DNA from: Arthrobacter sp. Bi83
GTDB taxonomy: Bacteria > Actinomycetota > Actinomycetes > Actinomycetales > Micrococcaceae
DNA: 64,000 bases
Reading direction: 5' to 3'
Assembly (NCBI RefSeq): GCF_918698095.1
Contig: NZ_CAKKLY010000018.1
Span: 20,668 to 84,667 of the forward strand
The position numbers and the translations under genes were made by a program. Positions 40,424 to 50,066 of the stretch are shown here, in pieces. The notes under the pieces are model-generated. The model ran no database searches. It was given only the letters and a program-made list of their open reading frames with translations, and was not told where the DNA came from. Positions within the stretch are counted from its first letter, which is position 1. Each line of letters opens with the position of its first letter.

Positions 40424-41323
40424 ATGGCAGTGTCCCAACTGCCAGCCAGGAACCCCGACCAGCTAGGAACCCCCTTGCGCTCTTTTGTTTCGGCCTTGGC
40501 CGTCATCCTTGGCCTGCTGCTGTCAGCGATTGCTGTCCCGGCCATCTGGGTGGACAGCAATATCGTGCAGGAGGACGGATTTGCGGCACTGGCCGCCCCC
40601 TTGGGTAAGGATCCGACTTTTCAGAAGCGCCTTGCAACTGCAGCCGTGGCGAGTATCGACACGGCGGGCAGCATCCCCGGACCCCTGTCAGAGCTCGTCC
40701 GGCCGGTGCTGGAATCGGCTGCCGCGTCTCTCACGGGACTGCCGGGATACCCTGCAGCCTGGGAAGAGACGCTGCGAAAGAGCCACCGCCTCAACTTTGC
40801 AGCCCCAGCCACCCTTCCGCCCGACGCCGACTCCGCGACTTCCGTTACCCTGGATGTGGCGCCACTCGTGGCCCTGGTGACGAAACAGGTCTCGGCCAAG
40901 GCGGGGGTTCCGCTGGAGGCGCCGGCCCAGACCCTCGTAAACATCGGCCAGTCCAACCAGCGGCAGCTTATCGAACGGGTCGCCGTGTACGCCCCGGTCG
41001 GTTACAGTCTGGCCATCGGGGCAGGAATCGCGTTCCTCCTGGCCCTCCTTGTTGCCCGGCGCCGCTGGAAAGTGCTGGCAGGAATCGGTATCGGAGCGCT
41101 TGCGCTTGCCGGGCTGTGGAACCTGGGGTCAAGCTGGGCCTCGGACGCCGTCGTGGGCACTGCAAGCGGAAACGAAGTGGCGGACCTGTTCAAGCGGGAG
41201 TTCGTGGCAGCATCGACGGCTGGTTTCGGGTCCTGGATCCTCGCTGCCGCGATCACCGGAGCCGCGCTTCTGGCAGCAGGACTCGTGGCCGGGATCATCG
41301 GCGCCCGCGCCCGCAAGGGCTGA
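40424..41323 (+). CDS. Conserved actinobacterial membrane protein
   Basis: 299 residues. N-terminal helix (SALAVILGLLLSAIAVPAIWV), then an exported domain of about 160 residues, then three C-terminal helices (YSLAIGAGIAFLLALLVA, KVLAGIGIGALALAGLW, WILAAAITGAALLAAGLVAGIIG) and a short basic tail. No catalytic motif is apparent. It lies between xseA (divergent) and ispH. TAGGAT at 40420-40425 overlaps the ATG, so if that is a -10 element the true start may be GTG 40430. Function unknown. Confidence 0.78.
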   Translation: MAVSQLPARNPDQLGTPLRSFVSALAVILGLLLSAIAVPAIWVDSNIVQEDGFAALAAPLGKDPTFQKRLATAAVASIDTAGSIPGPLSELVRPVLESAAASLTGLPGYPAAWEETLRKSHRLNFAAPATLPPDADSATSVTLDVAPLVALVTKQVSAKAGVPLEAPAQTLVNIGQSNQRQLIERVAVYAPVGYSLAIGAGIAFLLALLVARRRWKVLAGIGIGALALAGLWNLGSSWASDAVVGTASGNEVADLFKREFVAASTAGFGSWILAAAITGAALLAAGLVAGIIGARARKG

Positions 41324-41444
41324 GCACCTCTCGCCGTGATCACCCCCGGCGTGACGGACCGGCTGAATCGCCGGACCGACCGATTTACCGGAGCGGCCGA
41401 TTTACAGTAGCGGCCGCGCACCCGGGGCGAAGTCCCGCACCCGG

Positions 41445-41450
41445 TAGCAT
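41445..41450 (+). promoter_or_regulatory. -10 element for leaderless ispH transcript
   Basis: TAGCAT followed by 6 nt (GGAGAA) and ATG 41457. The GGAGA is too close to the ATG to work as a ribosome site, supporting a leaderless reading. Confidence 0.5.
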
Positions 41451-41456
41451 GGAGAA

Positions 41457-42533
41457 ATGACCTCCTCAGCAGTCTCCCTTTCGATGCCAACCGTCCCGCG
41501 CAGGCGGCGTCCGCCGGAGGAAGTTCTGGCAGCCGCGCCGGTTTCCGGCACCAAGAGGGTTCTGCTGGCGGCTCCGCGCGGATACTGCGCCGGTGTGGAC
41601 CGCGCCGTGATCGCCGTTGAGAAGGCTCTGGAACACTACGGGCCCCCTGTATACGTCCGCAAGCAAATCGTCCACAACGTGCACGTGGTCAGTTCCCTTG
41701 AAGAACAGGGCGCCATTTTCGTCGATGAAACCGATGAGGTGCCCGAGGGCGCCCTGGTGATCTTCTCAGCCCACGGCGTGTCCCCGGCCGTGGTCCAGTC
41801 TGCTGAGGAGCGCGGTCTGCGCACCATCGACGCCACGTGCCCCCTGGTGACCAAGGTCCACAAGGAAGCGGTCCGCTTCGCGAAAGACGACTTCGACATC
41901 CTCCTCATCGGCCACGACGGCCACGAGGAAGTCGAGGGAACCGCCGGCGAAGCCCCGGAGCACATCCAAATCATCAACGGCCCGCACGAAGTGGACAAGG
42001 TGACCGTCCGGGACCCGGAAAAGGTGATCTGGCTTTCCCAGACCACACTGAGCGTTGACGAAACCATGGAAACTGTTAGGCTGCTCAAGGCTCGGTTCCC
42101 GACCCTCCAGGACCCGCCCAGTGATGACATCTGCTACGCCACCACGAACCGCCAGGTGGCCATCAAGAAGATTGCGCCCCAGGCGGATCTGGTAATCGTC
42201 GTCGGATCGGCGAACTCTTCCAACTCGGTGCGGCTGGTTGAGGTCGCCTTGGAGTATGGTGCCAAGGCTTCCTACCGCGTGGATTTCGCGAACGAGGTGG
42301 ATGAGGCCTGGTTTGAAGGTGTCGCCACCGTTGGAGTCACGTCCGGTGCATCCGTGCCGGAGGTGCTGGTAAAGGACGTCCTCCGCCTCCTGGCCGACTA
42401 CGGCTACGGCGCTGTCGAGGAGGTAGTCACCGCAGAGGAGGATCTGCTGTTCTCCCTGCCCAAGGAGCTCCGCGCCACCCTCAAGGAAGCCGGCGACGTC
42501 TCCCGTGCCCTCGGCGGCAGGCGCTCGCGCTAA
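41457..42533 (+). CDS. ispH: 4-hydroxy-3-methylbut-2-enyl diphosphate reductase
   Basis: 358 residues. Last step of the MEP isoprenoid pathway, giving IPP and DMAPP. The three [4Fe-4S] cysteines are C44 ([13 protein letters not shown]), C128 ([11 protein letters not shown]) and C226 ([11 protein letters not shown]). Conserved His residues are in IVHNVHVV and [11 protein letters not shown], and [17 protein letters not shown] is the family's C-terminal substrate loop. The first 33 residues are a basic/Pro-rich extension beyond the usual start, but ATG 41457 has a -10 hexamer 6 nt upstream. Confidence 0.97.
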   Translation: MTSSAVSLSMPTVPRRRRPPEEVLAAAPVSGTKRVLLAAPRGYCAGVDRAVIAVEKALEHYGPPVYVRKQIVHNVHVVSSLEEQGAIFVDETDEVPEGALVIFSAHGVSPAVVQSAEERGLRTIDATCPLVTKVHKEAVRFAKDDFDILLIGHDGHEEVEGTAGEAPEHIQIINGPHEVDKVTVRDPEKVIWLSQTTLSVDETMETVRLLKARFPTLQDPPSDDICYATTNRQVAIKKIAPQADLVIVVGSANSSNSVRLVEVALEYGAKASYRVDFANEVDEAWFEGVATVGVTSGASVPEVLVKDVLRLLADYGYGAVEEVVTAEEDLLFSLPKELRATLKEAGDVSRALGGRRSR

Positions 42534-42601
42534 CTCACCTTCCCGACGGGGCCGTGTCCGGAAGTGCGGTCGGCCCGGCGGCTCCCGGACGTGGCGCCTG
42601 C

Positions 42602-43843
42602 CTACGCGGCGTCTTCGGACGCTTCCTCGAGTTCCCGGCCGGTCTGGTCGGTGGCCTGCAGTTCGGGAGCGGAAACGGAGCGGGGTGTGACCTGGACCGC
42701 CGGAGGCGTCACAAGCCCGGCCGCGTCAAGGGCATTCAGTTTCCGTGCCGTGGGGAGGACCCGTGCTTCAAGGGTGCCCACCATTGAGTTGTAACGGTCG
42801 ACCGACGATTTCAGCGAAGACCCCAGCTTGCTGACGTTGTCGCCGAGTGTCCCCATCCGCTCGTAGAGCTGCCGGGCGAGTTCGAACAGTTCGCGGGCAC
42901 TGTCCGTCAGGACGTCCTGCCGCCACGTGAACGCCACGGACTTGAGTACGGCCAGGAGCGTGCCGGGCGAAGCAAGGACCACGTTCTTGGAAAGGGCGTA
43001 GTCCAAAAGCCCGGGATCAGCGGACAGCGCGGCGGCGAGGATTGACTCCGCCGGCAGGAAGCAAATGACGAGTTCAGGGGAGTTGCCCGATATGTCCCAG
43101 TACTTCTTGTTGCTGAGGGCATCCACATGGGTCTTGAGAGCCTTGGCATGGGCTGTCAGGAGTGCCTGCTGGGTTGACTGGGTCAGCACAGCCTTGTCCC
43201 TGTCCGGCTGGCCAAGATCCTGTGCCTCAAGGTACGCGGACAGCGGCACCTTGGCGTCCACCACGAGCTGCTTGTCGCCGGGCAGCTGAACCACCAGGTC
43301 CGGACGGACCGACGAGTCAGAACCCTGGCTGTGGAGTTGCTCGTGGAAATCGACGTGGCGAAGCATCCCGGCGGCTTCAACCACCCGGCGCAACTGCACC
43401 TCGCCCCACTGGCCGCGCGCGCTGTTGGAACGCAGCGCCGATTCGAGTGCGTGCGTGGACCTCATCAGCTGTTCGTCCGAGAGCCTGGCTTCCTGCAGTT
43501 GCTGTGCCAGCTGCCCATATTGCTCGAGCCTGTCCCGTTCCAGCAGGGAGACCTGTTGCTGGACGGCCGTCAGTTTTTCGGCAACCGGCGCCAAAGCCCG
43601 CAGCACGCTGCCGTCCTGCTGCCGGAATTCGCCCAGCTCCCTGTTCTGGACGGCCAGCAGCTTCCGCTCGGCGTCGGCAGCAGCGTAGTGGGCGCTGACC
43701 TCCGAAAGCCGCGCCGAAACGCCGTCGAAATCCGCTTCAAGCGCGGCGCTCCGGCGGCGCAAGACCGTGTAGGCGAAGGCTGCCCCCGCCAGGGCGCCGA
43801 GCAGCAGCATCAGGAGGGCCAGAATGACTGAAAAAGAATCCAT
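42602..43843 (-). CDS. rmuC: DNA recombination protein RmuC
   Basis: 413 residues. An N-terminal membrane anchor (SVILALLMLLLGALAGAAFAY) precedes a long coiled coil (about 30-150). The RmuC domain follows: GQWGEVQLRRVVEAAGML, RPDLVVQLPGDKQLVVDAKVPL, YWDISGNSPELVICFLPAE and LASPGTLLAVLKSVAFTWRQ. RmuC limits DNA inversions at short inverted repeats, with a predicted PD-(D/E)XK-like core (E in GEVQLRR, D-x-K in VVDAKVPL). ATG 43843 is chosen over the ORF's first ATG because the anchor begins there. Divergent from ychF, which is 149 nt away. Confidence 0.93.
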   Translation of the reverse strand: MDSFSVILALLMLLLGALAGAAFAYTVLRRRSAALEADFDGVSARLSEVSAHYAAADAERKLLAVQNRELGEFRQQDGSVLRALAPVAEKLTAVQQQVSLLERDRLEQYGQLAQQLQEARLSDEQLMRSTHALESALRSNSARGQWGEVQLRRVVEAAGMLRHVDFHEQLHSQGSDSSVRPDLVVQLPGDKQLVVDAKVPLSAYLEAQDLGQPDRDKAVLTQSTQQALLTAHAKALKTHVDALSNKKYWDISGNSPELVICFLPAESILAAALSADPGLLDYALSKNVVLASPGTLLAVLKSVAFTWRQDVLTDSARELFELARQLYERMGTLGDNVSKLGSSLKSSVDRYNSMVGTLEARVLPTARKLNALDAAGLVTPPAVQVTPRSVSAPELQATDQTGRELEEASEDAA

Positions 43844-43992
43844 GCATTCACTGTGGCATGCAGGTGCGACATTTTTGCCGAAGGCAACGGCGCCACGGCC
43901 GCAGGCCTCAATTGAACTGTGTCTGCCGCAGGCCCGCGCGTCCGGCAGCGGGGCGCCGGTAGCCGCCGGCGCCGCCGTAACGGGTAGAATCA

Positions 43993-45084
43993 ATGTCCGT
44001 GGCTCTTACTATTGGCATCGTCGGACTGCCCAACGTCGGCAAATCAACTCTTTTCAACGCCCTGACCCGTAATCAGGTGCTTGCGGCGAACTATCCGTTC
44101 GCCACCATCGAACCGAATGTCGGCGTCGTGAACCTGCCCGACCCCCGGCTTCAGCAGCTCGCGGAGATTTTCGGGTCCCAGCGTTTGCTGCCGGCCGCGG
44201 TGTCTTTTGTTGACATCGCCGGCATCGTCAAAGGTGCGTCCGAAGGCGAGGGCCTGGGCAACCAGTTCCTCGCCAACATCCGGGAGGCCGAGGCGATCGC
44301 CCAGGTCGTCCGCGTGTTCGACGACCCCGACGTTATCCACGTCGACGGCAAGGTGGACCCGCGCTCCGACATGGAGACCATCAACACCGAGCTGATCCTG
44401 GCTGACCTCCAGACGATCGAAAAGGCCGTCCCCAGGATCGAAAAAGAAGTCAAGATCAAGAAGCGCGAGGCCGCGGAGCTGGCCGCCATCAAGGCGGCCC
44501 AGGTGGTGCTGGAACGCGGCGACACCATCTTCTCCTCGGTCAAGAGCGACAAGCTTGAGATGGAGCACCTCAAGGAACTCAGCCTCCTGACGGCCAAGCC
44601 TTTCATCTACGTCTTCAACGCGGACGAAGGAATCCTGGGCAGCCCCGAGAAGCAGGAAGAGCTCCGCGCCATGGTCGCGCCTGCAGACTGCATCTTCCTC
44701 GACGCCAAGCTCGAGTCCGACCTCGTGGAGCTGGATGAGGAGGAAGCGCGTGAAATGCTGGAAATGAACGGGCAGGATGAATCCGGCCTGGACCAACTTG
44801 CCCGAGTGGGCTTCCACACCCTCGGGCTGCAGACGTACCTGACGGCAGGCCCGAAGGAAACCCGCGCGTGGACCATCCACCAGGGCGACACCGCGCCGCA
44901 GGCGGCCGGCGTCATCCACTCGGACTTTCAGCGCGGGTTCATCAAGGCCGAAGTTGTTTCCTTCGGGGACCTCATCGATGCCGGTTCCATGGCCGAGGCG
45001 AAGTCCCGCGGCAAGGTCCGCATCGAAGGCAAGGAATACGTCATGGCCGACGGCGACGTCGTCGAGTTCCGCTTCAACGTCTGA
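43993..45084 (+). CDS. ychF: Redox-regulated ATPase YchF (Obg family)
   Basis: 363 residues. P-loop IGIVGLPNVGKSTLFNALT near the N-terminus, FVDIAGIVKGASEGEGLGNQFL as G3/switch region, and a G4 region YVFNADEG departing from NKxD, which explains YchF's ATP preference. A coiled-coil region and the C-terminal TGS domain (RAWTIHQGDTAPQAAGVIHSDFQRGFIKAEV, in part) complete it. TAGAAT lies at 43985-43990, so a leaderless start at GTG 43999 (VALTIGIVGLPNVG, the common family N-terminus) is an alternative to ATG 43993. A terminator follows. Confidence 0.95.
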   Translation: MSVALTIGIVGLPNVGKSTLFNALTRNQVLAANYPFATIEPNVGVVNLPDPRLQQLAEIFGSQRLLPAAVSFVDIAGIVKGASEGEGLGNQFLANIREAEAIAQVVRVFDDPDVIHVDGKVDPRSDMETINTELILADLQTIEKAVPRIEKEVKIKKREAAELAAIKAAQVVLERGDTIFSSVKSDKLEMEHLKELSLLTAKPFIYVFNADEGILGSPEKQEELRAMVAPADCIFLDAKLESDLVELDEEEAREMLEMNGQDESGLDQLARVGFHTLGLQTYLTAGPKETRAWTIHQGDTAPQAAGVIHSDFQRGFIKAEVVSFGDLIDAGSMAEAKSRGKVRIEGKEYVMADGDVVEFRFNV

Positions 45085-45411
45085 GGTTGCGGTACGCACT
45101 CTTCAGTGATTGAGAATTAACAAGTAGGAGCCCTGATCCCTAGGATCGGGGCTTTTGCTGTGATTGGCGCGCATACCCACCCGCACCGATGCAGTCAAGC
45201 GTTTCTTGCAGAATGCCACCTCCAGTTTCCGCCTAGGTTGCATCTCGATAACAACCTTTACTGAGGGACAACTTTCGGTCCGCAGCCCCCGCCTTCGGGT
45301 CTAGGCTACTTCCCATGTGAGACATGCCACATGCTCACTGGGGGGATGTGGCGGTCTGGCCGGCGTCTACAGCGGCGGTCCTTTCCACACTAAAGAGACA
45401 TAGGAGGCGGA
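45085..45411. other. 327-nt intergenic region: terminator plus leader of first peptide-type ABC operon
   Basis: After the ychF terminator, about 145 nt show nothing clear. TAGGCTACTTCCCATGT at 45302-45317 matches the leader of the second peptide-type operon. GTGAGACATG and CATGCTCAC (45316-45339) form an imperfect dyad. The stretch ends in ACATAGGAGGCGGAATGCG (45398-45416), ribosome site plus start, identical to that of the second operon. Confidence 0.6.
45129..45156 (+). terminator. Rho-independent terminator of ychF
   Basis: AGCCCTGATCC / GGATCGGGGCT, an 11-bp stem with one wobble and a CTA loop, followed by TTTTG. It lies 45 nt after the ychF stop. Confidence 0.85.
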
Positions 45412-47190
45412 ATGCGATTTGGTCGTATTTCCAAAGCAGTAGGCGTTGCCGCGGCTGCGGCGCTGGCGCTCAGCGCCTGCGCCAGCACCAACACCGGGAC
45501 AACCCCGTCAAGCAACGCGGCCGGCAAACAGGGGGGCACCGCCACTGTGGTCGAGGTGAATGCGTTCAATACGTTCAACCCCAATACGGCCGACGGCAAC
45601 ACTGACATCAACTCGAAGGTCAGCTACGCCACCCACTCGGGCTTTTACTACATCGACAACAAGCTCAACGTTGTCCGCAATGAAAAGTTCGGCAAGATGG
45701 AAAAGACCTCCGATGATCCCTTGACCGTCAAGTACACCATCAACGAAGGCGTCAAATGGTCGGACGGCACGCCCGTCACGGCAGCGGATCTCCTCCTCCA
45801 ATGGGCTGCCTTCTCCGGCTACTACAACGACGCCGACGCCGATGGGAAAGCCGGAACGTCGTACTTCTCCTACGCGGGTGACCCCACCGGCCTCGCCCTC
45901 ACGGACTTCCCGGAAATCGGCGACAACAACCACTCGATGACCATCAAGTACTCCAAGCCGTTCGCTGACTGGGAAATCGCACTTGGCGGACCCGGGATTG
46001 ACATCCCGGCGCACGTGCTGGCGAAGAAAGCCGGCCTGGCGGACACCCAGGCGTTCATTGACCTCCTCAAGGGCATGCCGCGCGGCGACTCCAAGGCCCC
46101 GAAGCCTGCCGACGCCAAGCTTAAGGCAATGTCTGATCTCTGGAACACCGGATTCGACTCCAAGACCCTGCCGAGTGATCCGAGCCTGTTCCTGTCCAAC
46201 GGTCCCTTCATCGTCAAGAGCGTCAACCAGGACCAGTCCCTGACCATGGTCAAGAACAAGGACTACAACTGGGGCCCCGAAGCCAAGCTCGATGAAATCA
46301 CCGTCCGCTACATCGGTTCCTCTCCTGCCCAGGTCCAGGCACTGAAAAATGGCGAGGCGGATATCATCGCCCCGCAGGCCTCCGCAGACACGCTTGACCA
46401 GCTGAAGGCACTTGAGAGCCAGGGCGTGACCGTAGAGCAGGGCAACCAGCTCTCCTACGACCACATCGACCTTAACTTCTCAGGACCGCTGGCAGACAAG
46501 AACGTCCGCGAAGCATTCATGAAGACGGTTCCCCGCAAGGACATCGTCGACAAGATCGTAAAGAAGCTTGATCCGGAAGCGAAGCCGCTGGATTCGCAGC
46601 TCTTTGTTCCGGCCCAGCCTGCCTACGCAGACTCCGTGAAGGAAAACGGCGCCTCGGCGTACCAGGACGCTGACGTTGACGGAGCCAAGAAGCTCCTCGC
46701 CGGCAAGACTCCGGAAATCCGGATCATGTACAACAAGGACAACCCGAACCGTGTGGATGCCTTCTCCCTGATCCGCGAGTCGGCAACCAAGGCGGGCTTC
46801 AAGATCGTCGACGGCGGCCTTGGCGCCTCTGACTGGGGTAAGGCGCTGGGCAAGGGCGGTTACGACGCCACGATCTTCGGTTGGATCAACCCGGGCGTTG
46901 GAGTCTCCGGCGTGCCGCAGATCTTCCGGACGGGCAACGGTTCCAACTTCAACAAGTTCAGCGATCCCGAGGCCGACAAGCTGATGGATGAACTCATCGT
47001 GACGACCGACCGGGGCAAGCAGGACGACCTCATCAAGCAGGTCGACAAGAAGATCTGGGCCTCTGCCTACGGCCTTCCTCTGTTCCAGTCCGTTGGAGTG
47101 GACGCCTACAGCGACCGCATCACCGGAGTGAAGTTCATGCCGAACCAGACGGGCGTCTGGTGGAACTTCTGGGAGTGGGCCGAGAAGTAA
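45412..47190 (+). CDS. Peptide-type ABC transporter substrate-binding lipoprotein (family 5), operon 1
   Basis: 592 residues. A signal peptide ends in lipobox LALSAC (Cys about residue 23). The solute-binding family 5 motif KYTINEGVKWSDGTPVTAADLLLQW is at about 103-127, and the C-terminal block WASAYGLPLFQSVGVDAYSDRITG is typical of oligopeptide/dipeptide-binding proteins. AGGAGG is 4 nt before the ATG. A perfect hairpin follows the stop before the first permease gene, probably giving excess binding protein over permease. The bound substrate is probably a peptide, unproven. Confidence 0.92.
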   Translation: MRFGRISKAVGVAAAAALALSACASTNTGTTPSSNAAGKQGGTATVVEVNAFNTFNPNTADGNTDINSKVSYATHSGFYYIDNKLNVVRNEKFGKMEKTSDDPLTVKYTINEGVKWSDGTPVTAADLLLQWAAFSGYYNDADADGKAGTSYFSYAGDPTGLALTDFPEIGDNNHSMTIKYSKPFADWEIALGGPGIDIPAHVLAKKAGLADTQAFIDLLKGMPRGDSKAPKPADAKLKAMSDLWNTGFDSKTLPSDPSLFLSNGPFIVKSVNQDQSLTMVKNKDYNWGPEAKLDEITVRYIGSSPAQVQALKNGEADIIAPQASADTLDQLKALESQGVTVEQGNQLSYDHIDLNFSGPLADKNVREAFMKTVPRKDIVDKIVKKLDPEAKPLDSQLFVPAQPAYADSVKENGASAYQDADVDGAKKLLAGKTPEIRIMYNKDNPNRVDAFSLIRESATKAGFKIVDGGLGASDWGKALGKGGYDATIFGWINPGVGVSGVPQIFRTGNGSNFNKFSDPEADKLMDELIVTTDRGKQDDLIKQVDKKIWASAYGLPLFQSVGVDAYSDRITGVKFMPNQTGVWWNFWEWAEK

Positions 47191-47221
47191 GCCGATGACC
47201 ACAACCGCAACAAGGTAGCTG

Positions 47222-47256
47222 AGGCGCCGGGATCAAGCACCATGGTCCCGGCGCCT
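47222..47256 (+). terminator. Intercistronic hairpin after binding-protein gene, operon 1
   Basis: AGGCGCCGGGA / TCCCGGCGCCT, a perfect 11-bp stem with a 13-nt loop and no U-tract. It probably stabilises the upstream mRNA or partly terminates transcription. Confidence 0.7.
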
Positions 47257-47366
47257 TGCAGCGACATCTCCCGCCTGTGCCGCTGCCGAAACACAACAGG
47301 CGGGCACGGCCAAACCTGCGACCGGTCCGGGCAATCCCTGGGCCCGAATACTGAGGTTCTATCAAA

Positions 47367-48908
47367 ATGGTGACCTACATCGTCCGGCGGCTAGTCACCG
47401 CGGCACTCATTCTTCTGGGTGCATCCTTCCTGGTGTATCTGCTGACCGCGGCGTCCGGTGATCCGCTTGCAGAGTTCCGGGCCAGCAGCCAGCCCAATAA
47501 ACAGCAGCTGATGGATTCAAGGTCCGCACTCCTGGATCTGGACACCCCGGCTCCGCTGCGGTACTTCAAATGGCTCGGCGGCGCCGCCAAGTGCCTCGTG
47601 CCGTTCGCCGGCTCCTGCGATCTCGGCAAGAACATCGCTGGACAGCCCATAACCGATGCGTTGGGGCATGCCCTCGTGCAGACACTCACGCTGGTTACCG
47701 GCGCCGCCGTCCTGGCGATCCTCGTGGGCATTACGCTCGGCATCATCACGGCATTGCGGCAGTACAGCACGTTGGACTACGGCGTGACTTTCATGGCCTT
47801 CCTGTTCTTTTCCCTCCCCATTTTCTGGGTCGCCGTACTGCTTAAGGAATTCGGCGCCATCGGCTTCAACGACTTCCTCAGGAATCCGCAGATACCGCTT
47901 CCGCTGGCCATAGGCATCGGCGTGGTGTTCGGCCTGGTGGCCATGGTGGTTGCAGGTGGGGACACGAAGCGGCGGGTATTGACGGGCGGGATCGTATTCG
48001 CCGTCGTGACGGCAGTGCTCATCTACTTCTCGGTCACCCAATGGTTTAAGACTCCAGGGCTCGGGCCTGTGGTCATCGCCATTGCCGGCGTCGGACTCGC
48101 CTTTGCGGTGACCCTGTTGACGGCAGGGCTCAGGAACCGGAAGGCGTTGCAGTCCGCACTCATCGCCGTCTGCGTGGGCGTGGTTGCGTACTTCCTCATC
48201 CAGCCGCTGCTCAATCAGGCGACCTTCCTCATGATTGTGCTGCTCGCCGTCGCCACCGTTCTTGTCGGCATGGCGATCGGCTACTTGGTGGGCGGCTATG
48301 ACCGCGGCCAATCCATGCGCGCCGCAGCCATTACGTCCGTCCTCCTGGGATTTCTCGTCCTGCTGGACCGGTTCATGCAGGCGTGGCCGGCGTACTTCAA
48401 CAACGGGAGGGTGCGGGGACGCCCCATCGCCACCATCGGTGCCGGCACCCCGAACATCGAGGGGGATTTCTGGGTACTTGGGCTCGATTCATTCACCCAC
48501 CTGATCCTGCCCACCACGGCGCTCATCCTCATCTCGCTGGCCGGCTACACCAGGTTCACCCGAGCCTCCATGCTCGAAATCATGAACATGGACTACATTC
48601 GAACGGCCCGGGCCAAAGGCGTTTCTGAACGGACCGTGGTGATGCGCCACGCGTTCCGGAACGCCCTCATCCCGGTCGCCACGATCGTTGCCTTCGACAT
48701 TGGCGGGCTCATCGGCGGTGCCGTGATCACGGAGACGGTGTTCTCCGTCCGCGGCATGGGTTTCCTGTTCCTCGATGGCATTCTGCACGTTGACCCCAAC
48801 CCGGTCATGGGCGTCTTTATCTGCGTCGCCATCACGGCCATGGTGTTCAACCTCATCGCGGACCTTGCCTACTCCGCACTGGATCCACGAGTAAGGGTAA
48901 AAGCATGA
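47367..48908 (+). CDS. Peptide-type ABC transporter permease (OppB-like) with large membrane insertion
   Basis: 513 residues against about 310 for ordinary OppB. The N-terminal YIVRRLVTAALILLGASFLVYLL helix and the C-terminal BPD domain (coupling loop EIMNMDYIRTARAKGVSERTVVMRHAFRNALIPV, in part) are normal. An insertion of about 160 residues (roughly 170-330) adds about five hydrophobic helices, including LPLAIGIGVVFGLVAMVVAGG, VIAIAGVGLAFAVTLLTAG, ALIAVCVGVVAYFLIQPLL and VLLAVATVLVGMAIGYLVGG. A periplasmic loop follows before the coupling domain. The stop overlaps the next ATG by 4 nt. Confidence 0.92.
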   Translation: MVTYIVRRLVTAALILLGASFLVYLLTAASGDPLAEFRASSQPNKQQLMDSRSALLDLDTPAPLRYFKWLGGAAKCLVPFAGSCDLGKNIAGQPITDALGHALVQTLTLVTGAAVLAILVGITLGIITALRQYSTLDYGVTFMAFLFFSLPIFWVAVLLKEFGAIGFNDFLRNPQIPLPLAIGIGVVFGLVAMVVAGGDTKRRVLTGGIVFAVVTAVLIYFSVTQWFKTPGLGPVVIAIAGVGLAFAVTLLTAGLRNRKALQSALIAVCVGVVAYFLIQPLLNQATFLMIVLLAVATVLVGMAIGYLVGGYDRGQSMRAAAITSVLLGFLVLLDRFMQAWPAYFNNGRVRGRPIATIGAGTPNIEGDFWVLGLDSFTHLILPTTALILISLAGYTRFTRASMLEIMNMDYIRTARAKGVSERTVVMRHAFRNALIPVATIVAFDIGGLIGGAVITETVFSVRGMGFLFLDGILHVDPNPVMGVFICVAITAMVFNLIADLAYSALDPRVRVKA

Positions 48909-50044
48909 GCCAGCCGAGTCAGCAGGACGAAATCGTGGCGGAGCAGGCCAGCCTGAAACAGCAGGCGGCTGCCGGCATCGAGCCCGTTATCGAGGCCAAA
49001 GGACTAAGCCAGGGACAGATCGTCCGCAAGCGGTTCCTCGGCCATTCCGGGGCGATCGTGGGCCTCATCGTCTTTGCCATCATTTTCATCATGGCCTTCA
49101 CCGCCGTGGGGTATGCGGGGATCCCCGGATGGTGGCGCTACGGCCACGAGGACGTTTCGCCGCTGGTCAACGACGGTGCGCCAACAGCTTCGCTTTGGCC
49201 TCTGGCCTGGGGTGAACATCCTTTCGGACAGGACCGGATCGGCCGCGACCTGTTCGCCATGACAATGCGCGGGGCCCAGCAGTCCATCACCATCATGCTG
49301 GTCATCGGTCTTATTGCCGGGCTCATCGGCGTGGTCGTCGGCGCCCTGTCCGGCTACTTCAGGGGCTGGATGGAAGCCATCCTCATGCGCCTCACGGACG
49401 TCATCATCATCGTCCCTGCACTGCTCCTCGCGGCGGTCATGGCCCAGTTCGCGGGCCGGCGGGATGAGGGCAGCTGGTTTGCCACCTTCGCCAGCTCCAA
49501 CGGCGTCCTGGCACTCGGCATTTTCCTCGGGCTGATCAGCTGGGTGGGGCTAGCAAGGCTCATGCGCGGTGAATTCCTCTCCCTGCGGGAGCGTGAATTT
49601 GTTGACGCCGCGCGGATATCGGGAGCGAGCAACGCCAGGATCATCTTCAAGCACATCCTGCCCAACGCCGTGGGAGTGCTGATCGTCAACGTCACGCTGA
49701 CGATGTCCGCGGCGATTCTGACCGAGACCGCACTGAGCTACCTGGGCGTCGGCGTCAAGTCTCCTGACACCTCCCTCGGCCTGCTCATTTCGCAGAACCA
49801 GGAAGCCTTTGCGACCCGGCCGTGGCTGTTCTGGTTCCCGGGCCTCTTCATCGTCCTCATTTGCCTCAGCATCAACTTCATCGGCGACGGACTGCGGGAC
49901 GCGTTTGATCCGCGCCAGAAGAAGTTCAATGCCAAGAAGGCGCGGGCCGCAGGCGGCTCTCCAGCAGCGGAGAAAACGCCGGTGACGGCCATTGACGGCG
50001 GAACCGTGGGCGGGAACGCGGCCGGCGAACACCGGGGAGCCTGA
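48905..50044 (+). CDS. Peptide-type ABC transporter permease (OppC-like), operon 1
   Basis: 379 residues. The N-terminal ~55 residues are polar and cytoplasmic. The OppC helix GAIVGLIVFAIIFIMAFTAV follows, then HPFGQDRIGRDLFAMTMRGAQQS, a hallmark of OppC. The coupling loop is RGEFLSLREREFVDAARISGASNARIIFKHILPNAVGVL (in part) and the C-terminal LSINFIGDGLRDAFDPR is conserved. It overlaps the OppB-like gene (ATGA) and is followed by a gene on the opposite strand rather than by its ATPase. Confidence 0.93.
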   Translation: MSQPSQQDEIVAEQASLKQQAAAGIEPVIEAKGLSQGQIVRKRFLGHSGAIVGLIVFAIIFIMAFTAVGYAGIPGWWRYGHEDVSPLVNDGAPTASLWPLAWGEHPFGQDRIGRDLFAMTMRGAQQSITIMLVIGLIAGLIGVVVGALSGYFRGWMEAILMRLTDVIIIVPALLLAAVMAQFAGRRDEGSWFATFASSNGVLALGIFLGLISWVGLARLMRGEFLSLREREFVDAARISGASNARIIFKHILPNAVGVLIVNVTLTMSAAILTETALSYLGVGVKSPDTSLGLLISQNQEAFATRPWLFWFPGLFIVLICLSINFIGDGLRDAFDPRQKKFNAKKARAAGGSPAAEKTPVTAIDGGTVGGNAAGEHRGA

Positions 50045-50066
50045 CGTGCTACCGCAGCGCCCAGGG

